Shown: piece after piece, positions 44,635 through 52,653 of the stretch
Position numbering within the stretch: position 1 is the first letter of the stretch
How the letters are laid out: each line of letters opens with the position of its first letter
Origin: Paucimonas lemoignei
GTDB lineage: Bacteria > Pseudomonadota > Gammaproteobacteria > Pseudomonadales > Pseudomonadaceae
Assembly: GCA_900475325.1 (NCBI GenBank)
Contig: LS483371.1
Location: 5,822,001-5,886,000, forward strand
Length of the DNA stretch: 64,000 bases
Reading direction: 5' to 3'
Program-made: the position numbers and the translations under genes
The notes under the pieces: model-generated
The model's input: the letters and a program-made list of their open reading frames with translations, nothing else
Databases searched by the model: none
What the model was told of the DNA's origin: nothing

Positions 44635-45180
44635 TCAGGTGCGTGGCTGAACGTTCCCACATTGCTGGCCCAACCAGACCGCGCGAGTATCCATGCTGCC
44701 TTTCTGTTGTTGGCCGGTGGCGTTAAACGTGCCGATCACGTTGGTCGTGAATTCACGATCGCTCAGGAACTGCGCCTGACCGCTGCCTTGGGCTTTCGGG
44801 CAGCTGAATGTGAATTTCCAGTTCTTGCCATTGCGATCAGTGATCCGCTGGGTGCAACCGGACTTCGGATCGGTCAGCGGGATGTCATCGCTTTTCACCT
44901 GCGCCTGGGTCAGGCAGAAACGCACGCCCTTGCCCGCCAGGGTAATGCCCTGCTTCTGAAGATTCTGCTCAACCATGGCGCGCTGTTCCGGCGGCAGGTT
45001 GTTGAGCTGCCCAAGGATCATCTGCAAATCGGGCATGGCTTGCCCGTCCACTTGCATGTTGCTGGAGGTCAGTTCCCAAAGACCCGGCTGCAGCATCTGC
45101 GCCTGTGCAAACGGCGCGGCCAGGCAACACACTAAAGCGAAGGTGGCATTTTTCAGGTGGGGCGTGGTGGGCAGCTTCAT
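44635..45180 (-). CDS. Secreted DUF3617-family protein
   Basis: A 181-residue exported protein. Residues 1-27 are a signal peptide (MKLPTTPHLKNATFALVCCL, cleavage after FAQA). The mature part starts QMLQPGLWELTSSNMQVDGQ, the opening of DUF3617 proteins, followed by VRFCLTQAQV, SGCTQRITDRNGKNWKFTFS and cysteines likely forming two disulfides. Function unknown. ATG 45180 has AAGGA at eight bases; the ORF further upstream to 45198 starts at TTG and is less likely. It is convergent with folE2, separated by only 18 bases, with no visible terminator. Confidence 0.85.
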   Translation of the reverse strand: MKLPTTPHLKNATFALVCCLAAPFAQAQMLQPGLWELTSSNMQVDGQAMPDLQMILGQLNNLPPEQRAMVEQNLQKQGITLAGKGVRFCLTQAQVKSDDIPLTDPKSGCTQRITDRNGKNWKFTFSCPKAQGSGQAQFLSDREFTTNVIGTFNATGQQQKGSMDTRAVWLGQQCGNVQPRT

Positions 45181-45341
45181 TGGGGAATCCTTGTTCAACC
45201 GTTACGGGCAAGGGCAACCGAATGCAGTTGCCGACAGTGAAGGCTTAGACGACAGATCCTGTCGCCAGTTGCACGACGAATAAAATAGCGACAATCCGAG
45301 CCGGGTGTGGTCTGTTTAACAGGTCAGGAGAGAGGTTACGC

Positions 45342-46781
45342 ATGGATTACCACAGCCCGTATTTCTTCGGCTACGTGATTGGCTTCATTCATTTGCTGGG
45401 CATCGGCGCTGCTATCCACGCGCTGTTGACCGTTCGCACCGCCCAAGGCGCCATTGCCTGGGCCATGCCGCTGTTGTTCATTCCCTATTTCACCCTGATT
45501 CCTTACCTGGTGTTTGGCCGCAGTTCATTCGATGCCTATATCAAGGCTCGTCGACAGGCCAACCAGGAGATGCGCAGCGCCATCAGCGATATGAACTGGC
45601 GCCCATGGATTGAGGAGGCAGTGGCTGCACGCCGCTCCGATGCCTATGCCTCATTGCGGGCGATGCCCAAGCTGGGCCACACCCCGGCGCTGGCCAATAA
45701 CGAAGTGAAATTGCTGATCAATGGCGATGACACTTTCGCAGCCATTTTCAGCGCTATCAGGGCAGCCAGGCAGACGGTGCTGATTCAGTTTTTCATCATT
45801 CATGACGATGAGCTCGGCCGACGCCTGCAAGCCCTGCTGCTGGAAAAAGCCGCTGAAGGCGTCGCGGTCTACGTGCTTTACGACCGGATCGGCAGCCATG
45901 CCCTGCCCGGCAGCTACAGCGACACACTGCGCGCCGGTGGTGTGCAGATCAAAGCCTTTGCGACCCGTGGCGGCTGGCTCAATCGCTTCCAGATCAACTT
46001 CCGCAACCATCGCAAAATCGTCGTGGTGGACGGCACGCACGGCTTTTTGGGCGGGCACAACGTGGGCGATGAATACATCGGGCTCAAGCCGCCGCTGGCG
46101 CCGTGGCGTGATACCCACGTGCAGGTCATCGGCCCGGTGGTGGCTTGCCTGCAGGAATCGTTCGCCGAAGATTGGTTCTGGGCCACGCGCAAACTGCCGC
46201 CCTTGAGCCTTCCCGACTCCTTCCCGGAAGACGGGGTGCTCTGCCAGCTGTTGGCGACCGGTCCGGCGGACAAGCAGGAAACCTGTTCGCTGTTTTTCGT
46301 CGAGGCCATCCATGCGGCTACCGAACGCGTCTGGATCACCAGTCCGTACTTCGTGCCTGACGAGGCAGTCTCCGCCGCGCTGCATCTGGCTGTTTTGCGT
46401 GGGGTCGACGTGCGCCTGCTGCTGCCGTCGCGTCCGGATCATTACGTGGTGTATGCCGCGTCCAGCCTGTTCGCGTTCGAGGCCGTGCGCGCCGGGGTAC
46501 GGGTGTTTCGTTACAAGCCAGGCTTCATGCACCAGAAGGTGGTGTTGGTGGACAGCGAAATCACCGCCATTGGCAGCGCCAACCTGGACAACCGATCCTT
46601 TCGCCTCAACTTTGAACTGATGCTGCTGACGGTGGACAGCGACTTCGCCCGGGAGGTGGAAAACATGCTCAACGACGACTTCGCCCTGGCCCACGAAATC
46701 TCAGTTCAGGAAAGCCGCGAGACGCACCACCTGCAGCAGCTCGGGATGCGAGTTGCGCGGTTGATTTCACCGATTTTGTAA
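45342..46781 (+). CDS. cls: Cardiolipin synthase (ClsA type)
   Basis: A 479-residue phospholipase D-type enzyme that joins two phosphatidylglycerols into cardiolipin. Two N-terminal membrane segments (about residues 8-30 and 38-58) anchor it in the inner membrane. Both HKD motifs are present: [20 protein letters not shown] (near residue 219) and [20 protein letters not shown] (near 397). Length matches E. coli ClsA (486). The start ATG 45342 follows AGGAGAGAGG. It is one of several phospholipid genes in the window, with a cyclopropane synthase and the ynb-like cluster. Confidence 0.95.
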   Translation: MDYHSPYFFGYVIGFIHLLGIGAAIHALLTVRTAQGAIAWAMPLLFIPYFTLIPYLVFGRSSFDAYIKARRQANQEMRSAISDMNWRPWIEEAVAARRSDAYASLRAMPKLGHTPALANNEVKLLINGDDTFAAIFSAIRAARQTVLIQFFIIHDDELGRRLQALLLEKAAEGVAVYVLYDRIGSHALPGSYSDTLRAGGVQIKAFATRGGWLNRFQINFRNHRKIVVVDGTHGFLGGHNVGDEYIGLKPPLAPWRDTHVQVIGPVVACLQESFAEDWFWATRKLPPLSLPDSFPEDGVLCQLLATGPADKQETCSLFFVEAIHAATERVWITSPYFVPDEAVSAALHLAVLRGVDVRLLLPSRPDHYVVYAASSLFAFEAVRAGVRVFRYKPGFMHQKVVLVDSEITAIGSANLDNRSFRLNFELMLLTVDSDFAREVENMLNDDFALAHEISVQESRETHHLQQLGMRVARLISPIL

Positions 46782-46800
46782 TCACGGCTGGATACAGCAC

Positions 46801-46966
46801 CTGTGGGAGTCCCCCCGTCGCCCGGACGCGGCGCTGTCGCGCAGCAAACACAGGACCTGTGGGACGACCGGGGTGGCGCTCCACCTTGCTCGCGAAGGCA
46901 ATGTTGCTGCCGTCAGAAATACATGCTGATGTTCCGGCCTCTTCGCGAGCAAGCTCGCTCCCACAG
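46801..46966. repeat. Composite REPIN with GGGACGACCGGGGTGGCGCTCC variant unit
   Basis: CTGTGGGAGTCCCCCCGTCG starts the cluster, a GTGGGACGACCGGGGTGGCG unit follows, and a GCGAGCAAGCTCGCTCCCAC arm closes it. This is the mirror image of the composite cluster at 11228-11392, indicating a compound repeat unit that moves or duplicates as a whole. Confidence 0.85.
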
Positions 46967-47003
46967 AAAATCATTTCAATTCAGACAATTATTTTATGTT
47001 TGA

Positions 47004-47094
47004 TGGGAGCGAATTCATTCGCGAAGAGGCTAGGACATCCGCTGCATCTTCATCGGCAGTGACATTGCCTTCGCGATTGAATTCGCTCCCACAG
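47004..47094. repeat. REPIN (GGGAGCGAATTCATTCGCGAAG type)
   Basis: GGGAGCGAATTCATTCGCGA and TCGCGATTGAATTCGCTCCC are the arms. It lies 20 bases from the stop of the cyclopropane synthase gene. Together with the previous cluster it fills the gap 46782-47114. Confidence 0.88.
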
Positions 47095-47114
47095 GTCAGC
47101 TGCCCGCTTGCGAC

Positions 47115-48299
47115 TTATCGGTAAATATCCTCTCGGGTCCACGGTAAATCATGACCGCCGTCAGACCGGGGTTTTACCGCCAGTATCTGATGCAGATTGA
47201 TCCAGCCATGGGCGAAGGCATAGGCGCAGCCCGCCAGGTATAGGCGCCAAATGCGCAGGGTCTGTTCAGGCACCATCGCCGAAGCCTGCTGCAGATGGTT
47301 TTCCAGACGCGAACTCCAGTGCTCCAGAGTCTTGGCGTAATGCAGGCGCAGGCTTTCAACATCCACAACCTCCAGCCCCGCCTCACTGATCTCGGCGCTG
47401 ATGCGTGAAACATGGGGCAGTTCGCCATTGGGGAACACATACCGGCCGATGAACTCTCCGGCGCCCCGCCCCACCGGACGCCCGTCAATATGCCGGGCGG
47501 TGATGCCGTGGTTCATCACCAGCCCGCCTTCCCTTACGGCGCCAAACAAACGCTGGCTGTACGTCTCGAGATTGGCGTGCCCGACGTGTTCGAACATGCC
47601 TACGCTGACCACCTTGTCGAAACGACCGTCCTGCGGCAGATCCCGGTAATCGAGCAGTTGCAGATCCACCTGCCCCTCAAGGCCTTCGGCTTTGACTCGC
47701 TCGGTCGCCAGGGCCAGTTGTTCCCGGCTCAGGGTGATGCCGAAAACCCGGACCCCATACTCACGGGCCGCGAAGCGCGCCAGACCGCCCCAGCCACAAC
47801 CCACATCCAGCAGATACTCGCCCGGCTTGAGGCGCAGCTTGCGGCACAAGTGGTGGAATTTATCCTGCTGGGCCTGCTCAAGGGTTTCATCGCCGGTCTT
47901 GAAGTAGGCGCACGAGTAGACCATCTCCTTGTCGAGCCACAGCTGATAGAACTCGTTGGACAGGTCGTAATGGTAGGAAATGGATGCGGCGTCTGTGGCT
48001 TTGTCGTGCTGGGTACGAACCGGCGTCTGCGCGTCTTCATCTTCCACCAGGGCCTGACTCAGCTCGTCGCACACCCTCACGACTTCGCTGATGGAGCCTT
48101 CCATCTCCAGCCGTCCTTCGACAAATGCACTGCCCAGTAAGTCGAGACTCGGGTGAGTAAATTCGGATACCAGATGCGGATCTTTGACAAAGATGGTGAC
48201 ACTGGGCGCGGGACCCAGATCCAGTTCATGCCCGTCCCAGAGTTTGAGACGCAACGGCAAGTGGAGCTTTTGCAAGGCCGGTGGAAGTTGCGCGAGCAT
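47115..48299 (-). CDS. cfaB: Cyclopropane-fatty-acyl-phospholipid synthase
   Basis: A 394-residue SAM-dependent enzyme that methylenates double bonds of membrane phospholipid acyl chains on entry into stationary phase. The SAM motif is LLDVGCGWGGLARFAAREYG (near residue 161); SISYHYDLSNEFYQLWLDKE and SVGMFEHVGHANLETYSQRL follow the family pattern, with GAGEFIGRYVFPNGELPHVS near 290. The ATG at 48299 (MLAQLPPALQKLHLP) preceded by GGGGGT matches the usual length; the open frame to 48347 starts at TTG and is not needed. RpoS control is suggested by a CTATAAC element upstream. Confidence 0.93.
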   Translation of the reverse strand: MLAQLPPALQKLHLPLRLKLWDGHELDLGPAPSVTIFVKDPHLVSEFTHPSLDLLGSAFVEGRLEMEGSISEVVRVCDELSQALVEDEDAQTPVRTQHDKATDAASISYHYDLSNEFYQLWLDKEMVYSCAYFKTGDETLEQAQQDKFHHLCRKLRLKPGEYLLDVGCGWGGLARFAAREYGVRVFGITLSREQLALATERVKAEGLEGQVDLQLLDYRDLPQDGRFDKVVSVGMFEHVGHANLETYSQRLFGAVREGGLVMNHGITARHIDGRPVGRGAGEFIGRYVFPNGELPHVSRISAEISEAGLEVVDVESLRLHYAKTLEHWSSRLENHLQQASAMVPEQTLRIWRLYLAGCAYAFAHGWINLHQILAVKPRSDGGHDLPWTREDIYR

Positions 48300-48382
48300 T
48301 TGAGTAAACCCCCAATGATCAAGAAACTCGAAAAAAGGGTAGTTCAAAATCGGTTCCGCTCTGGAACCAACGGGCTATGGAC

Positions 48383-48389
48383 GTTATAG
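48383..48389 (-). promoter_or_regulatory. Possible RpoS-type -10 element of cfaB
   Basis: On the minus strand GCTATAAC resembles the extended -10 of sigma-S promoters. It lies 84 bases upstream of the cfaB start. RpoS control is known for cfaB in P. putida; the assignment here is inferred. Confidence 0.4.
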
Positions 48390-48520
48390 CAACTGACTAT
48401 AAATCGACTTCCGGGAACGGCCTTGTGCCCTCTGATACGCCCAACGACGAAGCCTGGATGAACGCCTTCTCAATGAATGACTGTCGATTTGTAACAGAGT
48501 TCTTCAAACATTTGAATCCC

Positions 48521-48597
48521 CTGTAGGAGCTGCCGAAGGCTGCGAACCGCGGTGCGTCAGACAAATTGCTTTCGCAGCCTTCGGCAGCTCCTACAGG
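48521..48597. repeat. REPIN (GTAGGAGCTGCCGAAGG type)
   Basis: CTGTAGGAGCTGCCGAAGGC pairs with GCCTTCGGCAGCTCCTACAG. It ends 11 bases before the hmtA-like stop codon. Confidence 0.9.
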
Positions 48598-48607
48598 GGG
48601 GCGTTGG

Positions 48608-50545
48608 CTAAATCACCTTCACCAACGGTTCATTAAACCGCAGCAACCGACCGGCATTACCCAGCACCAACAGCGTGCTGAGGTTATGCAGGATGGCTGC
48701 GACCATCGCGCCAGCGGCACCCAACAGGCCAAAAGCTGCAAATGCGACGATGGCCAGCGTCCAGCCCAGGCCGATGATCACGTTGACTTGCAAGGTGCGG
48801 CGGCACTGGCGGCTGAGACGCACGCAGGTTCCCAGACGGCGCAGATCGCTGCCGATCAGCACGATATCAGCAGAGGCCAGGGCAATGTCTGCGCCACCCG
48901 CCCCCATCGCAACCCCCACCACACCTGCCTTCAACGCCAACGAATCGTTGATGCCATCGCCCACCACCATCGGCCGAAAGCCACTGGCGATCTCGCCCCG
49001 GACGCGGGTCAGCTTGTCCTCGGGCAGCGCCTGGGATTCAACATCCGTGATACCGACTTTCACCGCCAGGTCGTCAGCGACGGTTTTGCGATCACCGGTC
49101 AGCAGCAACTGCCTGCCCATGCCCAGATCCCGCAGTTCAGCCAAAGCCATTCGCGCCTCGGGTTTGAGCGTGTCGGCCAGCAACAGCCAGGCGAGAAATT
49201 CGCCGTCCAGCGCCAGGCCGGCAATGGGCCCGTCATGGCTGGGCACTGGCGAAGTGGCGATGCCCAACTGTGCAAACAACTCCGGACGACCCAGCGCGGC
49301 CTTGCCCAACTCGGTCATGGCCACCACGCCCAACCCCTGACGCTCTTGGATATCGCTCAGGGTCAGCAGCTCGTCCTTTTCGACCAGCCCAGCCAGAGCG
49401 CGGCTGACCGGGTGGCTGCTCGCCGAGCCAAGGCTTGCGGCCAATGGCAGAAAATATTGGCGCTGCATGCCAACCGCTTCGACTGACTCCAACCGCAGGG
49501 TGCCGAAGGTCAGGGTGCCGGTCTTGTCTACGACCAGCGAGGTCAGGTCGGCCAGCTCTTCGAGGAAGGCGGAGCTGCGGATCAGAATCCCGTGGCGCGC
49601 CGCGACGGCGATCCCCGCGATGGCCGTCGCGGGGGCCGACAGCACCAGCGCGCAAGGGCACGCCGCAACCAACACCGCCAACATTGCCTGAGCATTGTTG
49701 GTGATGAACCAGGTCACCGCGGCGATCAGCAGGACCAGCACCATGTAGCTGCCGGCATAACGCTCCAGCAGCCGGGTAATGGGCGGTTTGGAGCGCTCGG
49801 CGCTTTGCATCAAGGCAATGACTTTACCCAGGGTCGACTCGTTGCCGATGCGGGTCACTTCAATGCGCAACAGCCCATCCAGATTGATCGCGCCGCCGAA
49901 TACCTCAACGCCAACCCTGGCTTCCAGCGGCACTGACTCACCGGTGATCGGTGCGGTGTCGAGGCTGGCCTGACCGGAAATCACCCGGCCGTCGGCAGGC
50001 ACGCGGTCACCGGCACGCACCTCGACCTGATCCCCGGCGACCAGTGTCGAGTTGTCCACTTCGCGCACGCTGCCGTCGGCATCGATCAGCCGCGCGTTGC
50101 TGCGGGTCAAACGGCCCAGGGCCTGAATGGCTTCCTGGGAACCAATCACGCTGCGCTCTTCCAGCACATGACCGAAGATCATGATGATCGGCAGCAAGGC
50201 GGCGGTCATCAGATCCCCTGTGGCCCAGGCGCCGAGCATGGCCAGGGCGATCAACTGATCGGTGATGCCGTGCAGGCTGGGGTGACGCAGGCTGTGCCAA
50301 CCGGCGCTGACCACGGGAATCGCCACCAGCAGAGACGCTGCTCCCAGCAACAACTGGCTGACGCCGACCTGCTCCGGCGCGAAGAAACGCCAGATCAGCC
50401 CCAGCCCCAGTAAACCCAGGGCGAGCATCGCCAGGGTCAGTTGGCGCGCGGCGCTGCGCTGTTCCGAGCTGCTGAGCATGCTGCCCGGCGCAACAGGCTC
50501 GGCAGGGTTGTGTGCAGCATGGCTGTGTGCGGCTTCGCCACTCAT
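48608..50545 (-). CDS. hmtA: P1B-type metal-transporting ATPase (HmtA-like)
   Basis: A 645-residue P-type ATPase with about eight membrane segments. Motifs are the metal-binding AACPCALVLSAP (CPC near residue 297), the phosphorylation site DKTGTLTFG (near 338), SSHPVSRAL (the SEHP-like HP motif) and GDGINDSLALKAG (near 530). It has no N-terminal heavy-metal-binding (HMA) domain but a short His-containing start (MSGEAAHSHAAHN). In P. aeruginosa HmtA is a P1B-ATPase reported as zinc/copper importer. Here it is the last gene of a four-gene operon whose promoter has a Zur-box-like site, fitting a role in zinc starvation. Its ATG overlaps the HflK-like stop codon (ATGA). Confidence 0.85.
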   Translation of the reverse strand: MSGEAAHSHAAHNPAEPVAPGSMLSSSEQRSAARQLTLAMLALGLLGLGLIWRFFAPEQVGVSQLLLGAASLLVAIPVVSAGWHSLRHPSLHGITDQLIALAMLGAWATGDLMTAALLPIIMIFGHVLEERSVIGSQEAIQALGRLTRSNARLIDADGSVREVDNSTLVAGDQVEVRAGDRVPADGRVISGQASLDTAPITGESVPLEARVGVEVFGGAINLDGLLRIEVTRIGNESTLGKVIALMQSAERSKPPITRLLERYAGSYMVLVLLIAAVTWFITNNAQAMLAVLVAACPCALVLSAPATAIAGIAVAARHGILIRSSAFLEELADLTSLVVDKTGTLTFGTLRLESVEAVGMQRQYFLPLAASLGSASSHPVSRALAGLVEKDELLTLSDIQERQGLGVVAMTELGKAALGRPELFAQLGIATSPVPSHDGPIAGLALDGEFLAWLLLADTLKPEARMALAELRDLGMGRQLLLTGDRKTVADDLAVKVGITDVESQALPEDKLTRVRGEIASGFRPMVVGDGINDSLALKAGVVGVAMGAGGADIALASADIVLIGSDLRRLGTCVRLSRQCRRTLQVNVIIGLGWTLAIVAFAAFGLLGAAGAMVAAILHNLSTLLVLGNAGRLLRFNEPLVKVI

Positions 50546-51609
50546 TGGTCTGCTCCCTGAATGATCAGACGGGAATCGTCACGCGGATCGACTGTGGTGA
50601 CTGAACCAGCCTGTTCGAGGATTTTCGGCACCCGTTCGCGGTAGATGCGCTGCAACAGGCCGGGGTCGCTCTTGTTCTGGATCGACTGGGCCAGGCTGGT
50701 CACGGTCGCGGTGTCGGTCTGTGCCTTGGCTAGCCGTTCGGAGGCTTGGGCGTGGGCGACCTGCAAGATACGGTCGGCTTGTTGATTGGCGGCCTGGGTG
50801 GTTTTCTCGGCGTCATTGCGAGCGTTGGCCACTTCCCGGTCGGCCAGTTGGCTGGCCGTGAGCACCGCGTTGAAGGCATTGACCGCGGTGGTCGGCAAGC
50901 TCGATTGCACATCGACCCGTGCCACTTCGATGCCGATGCCAACCCCGGTGGCGCTTAATTCACTCAGCTGCTGGTTAATGCCGCGCACCAGATCACCCCG
51001 CAGACGCTCACGGCGTTGTGCGGACTGGCTGTCTGCCGAGACCATCTCCGGCCGCGCCACCAGAATGGTGTCCAGATCCCGAGCGGCGGTCAGGGCCACG
51101 GCGCTGCGGTTGACCAGTCGATCCAGGGCTGGCAAGACATGATCGCCCTGCAAGACGTAGGCGTACGGGTCAGTCACCTTGTAGTACACCGTCACGTCGA
51201 GTTGTACGACACCGGCATCACCGGTCAATAAATAACCAGAACCCGCCAGCGCATCGCTCATGGGCGCGGCGAAGCTGGCGATCTTGTCGGCCCGCACCGC
51301 CTCGAAGGAGCGCAGCAAGGTCTCGACCCGGCGTTCAATCACCCGATCCGCCGAAGGCAACAACACCACTTGCTCGAAAGGCTGCGGCCAGGCGGTGAGC
51401 AACCCGGCATTCTGAATGCGCTCCAGTGCGCCCATGCGCAGGACCACCGCGCGATTCTGCGGATCGATCTGCCGCACATTGGACAAGGCCCAACCCAGCG
51501 CCGCCAGTAGCGTCACGCCATACAAAGCCAGGAATGCCAGGCGGCTAGCCTGCACCCACGGGCCTTGCAGCGGCGGTTTTGCAGGGCCCACGGTCACCGG
51601 CTCGCTCAT
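50542..51609 (-). CDS. SPFH/HflK-like membrane protein
   Basis: A 355-residue protein with one N-terminal transmembrane segment (about residues 23-43), then an SPFH/band-7 domain: VRQIDPQNRAVVLRMGALER, VYYKVTDPYAYVLQG and ALTAARDLDTILVA. The C-terminal third is an Ala/Gln-rich coiled coil (NDAEKTTQAANQQADRILQV) typical of HflK. The true HflK/HflC pair controls FtsH and lies beside hfq-hflX; here it is instead part of an operon with a metal ATPase. It overlaps its neighbours on both sides by four bases (ATGA), so strict co-expression is expected. Confidence 0.85.
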   Translation of the reverse strand: MSEPVTVGPAKPPLQGPWVQASRLAFLALYGVTLLAALGWALSNVRQIDPQNRAVVLRMGALERIQNAGLLTAWPQPFEQVVLLPSADRVIERRVETLLRSFEAVRADKIASFAAPMSDALAGSGYLLTGDAGVVQLDVTVYYKVTDPYAYVLQGDHVLPALDRLVNRSAVALTAARDLDTILVARPEMVSADSQSAQRRERLRGDLVRGINQQLSELSATGVGIGIEVARVDVQSSLPTTAVNAFNAVLTASQLADREVANARNDAEKTTQAANQQADRILQVAHAQASERLAKAQTDTATVTSLAQSIQNKSDPGLLQRIYRERVPKILEQAGSVTTVDPRDDSRLIIQGADQ

Positions 51610-52643
51610 GGCTGCGTTCCGCTTTTGGCGTCAAGGGTCGGCGGGCCATCGACCAACACACGGAACGGCGCAGCGTCGGTGCGCAGAATCAGTTTGGTGC
51701 CTGGCGTAACGATGGTGCCCAGGCTGTCCAGCGAGCGCAGCAGGTTATACAGCTGCGGCGAACCGGCATACGCGCGGCCATAGATCTGCGCCGCTTCGAC
51801 CCGGGACTGCGCTTCGATATCGGCGGCTTTGACGGTGGCATCGGCTTCGACAATCCGTGCATCGCGCTCCGCTGCCGAACGAATCTGCGCAGCTTCACGC
51901 TTGCCCACGGCGGTGCGTTCGGTGGCGATGGTTTCCCGCTCGGCGCGCATGCGGTCCACGGTGGCCGTCAGCGTGACTGAAGGCAAAGTCAGCCGCTCAA
52001 CGCCCACTTGCAGCACCCGCACGCCGTAAGTGGCGAGCAGTTGTTGGTCGATCTGCTGACGCAGCTGGTTTTCGAAATCAGTAATGCGCACCTGACTGGC
52101 GTCGGTATTGACCAGGCTCGACAGGTCAAAGCTGCTGGCGGTGGTTTCCAGTGCCGAGCCGACAAAGGTGCGGATCTGCCGCGCGGCTTCATCGGGCTGG
52201 TTTTGCACGGCGCGCATGAAGCGCTGCACGTTTTCCGGATCGCCCTGCACCTGCCACGCCACATAGGCCTGGACGATGATGCGCAGGCCATCGCGGGTGC
52301 CGACGTCCTGCAAACCGCTGGAAGTGGTGCGCAAACGCAGGTCAACCGGGATGGTCGCTTCGAACGGCGCAGGCCAGCGCCAGCTCAAACCCGGCTCCAG
52401 CAGCACGCGGGACGGATTGCCGAAGCGGGTGATGACCGTCGCCTCCCCGGAACGCACCTGCACCAGACTGGCCGCTGCCACCGCAAAAGCGATCAACACT
52501 GCAGCCAACGCCGCGCGGCGCCACGGAAAAACCGCGGGGCCAGACGCGTCGCCGTGGTGGTGATGGCCGTGGTGGCCATGCCCGCTGTGGTCGTGCCCGG
52601 CGTGGTCATGATGGTCGTGGCTGTGGTTATGAAACAGACTCAA
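51606..52643 (-). CDS. SPFH/HflC-like membrane protein with His-rich metal-binding N-terminus
   Basis: A 345-residue protein from a TTG start at 52643 preceded by AAGGAG six bases upstream. Residues 4-30 are extraordinarily His-rich (HNHSHDHHDHAGHDHSGHGH then HGHHHHGD; 15 histidines in about 26 residues). One transmembrane segment follows (about 43-63), then an SPFH domain (EATVITRFGNPSRVLLEPGL; LRIIVQAYVAWQVQG) and a coiled coil (RAERETIATERTAVGKREAA). The His segment lies on the cytoplasmic side by the positive-inside rule of HflC and may buffer or deliver zinc. Authentic HflC proteins lack it. The ORF upstream to 52727 belongs to the preceding gene. Confidence 0.85.
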   Translation of the reverse strand: MSLFHNHSHDHHDHAGHDHSGHGHHGHHHHGDASGPAVFPWRRAALAAVLIAFAVAAASLVQVRSGEATVITRFGNPSRVLLEPGLSWRWPAPFEATIPVDLRLRTTSSGLQDVGTRDGLRIIVQAYVAWQVQGDPENVQRFMRAVQNQPDEAARQIRTFVGSALETTASSFDLSSLVNTDASQVRITDFENQLRQQIDQQLLATYGVRVLQVGVERLTLPSVTLTATVDRMRAERETIATERTAVGKREAAQIRSAAERDARIVEADATVKAADIEAQSRVEAAQIYGRAYAGSPQLYNLLRSLDSLGTIVTPGTKLILRTDAAPFRVLVDGPPTLDAKSGTQP

Positions 52644-52653
52644 GGGTCGCTCC

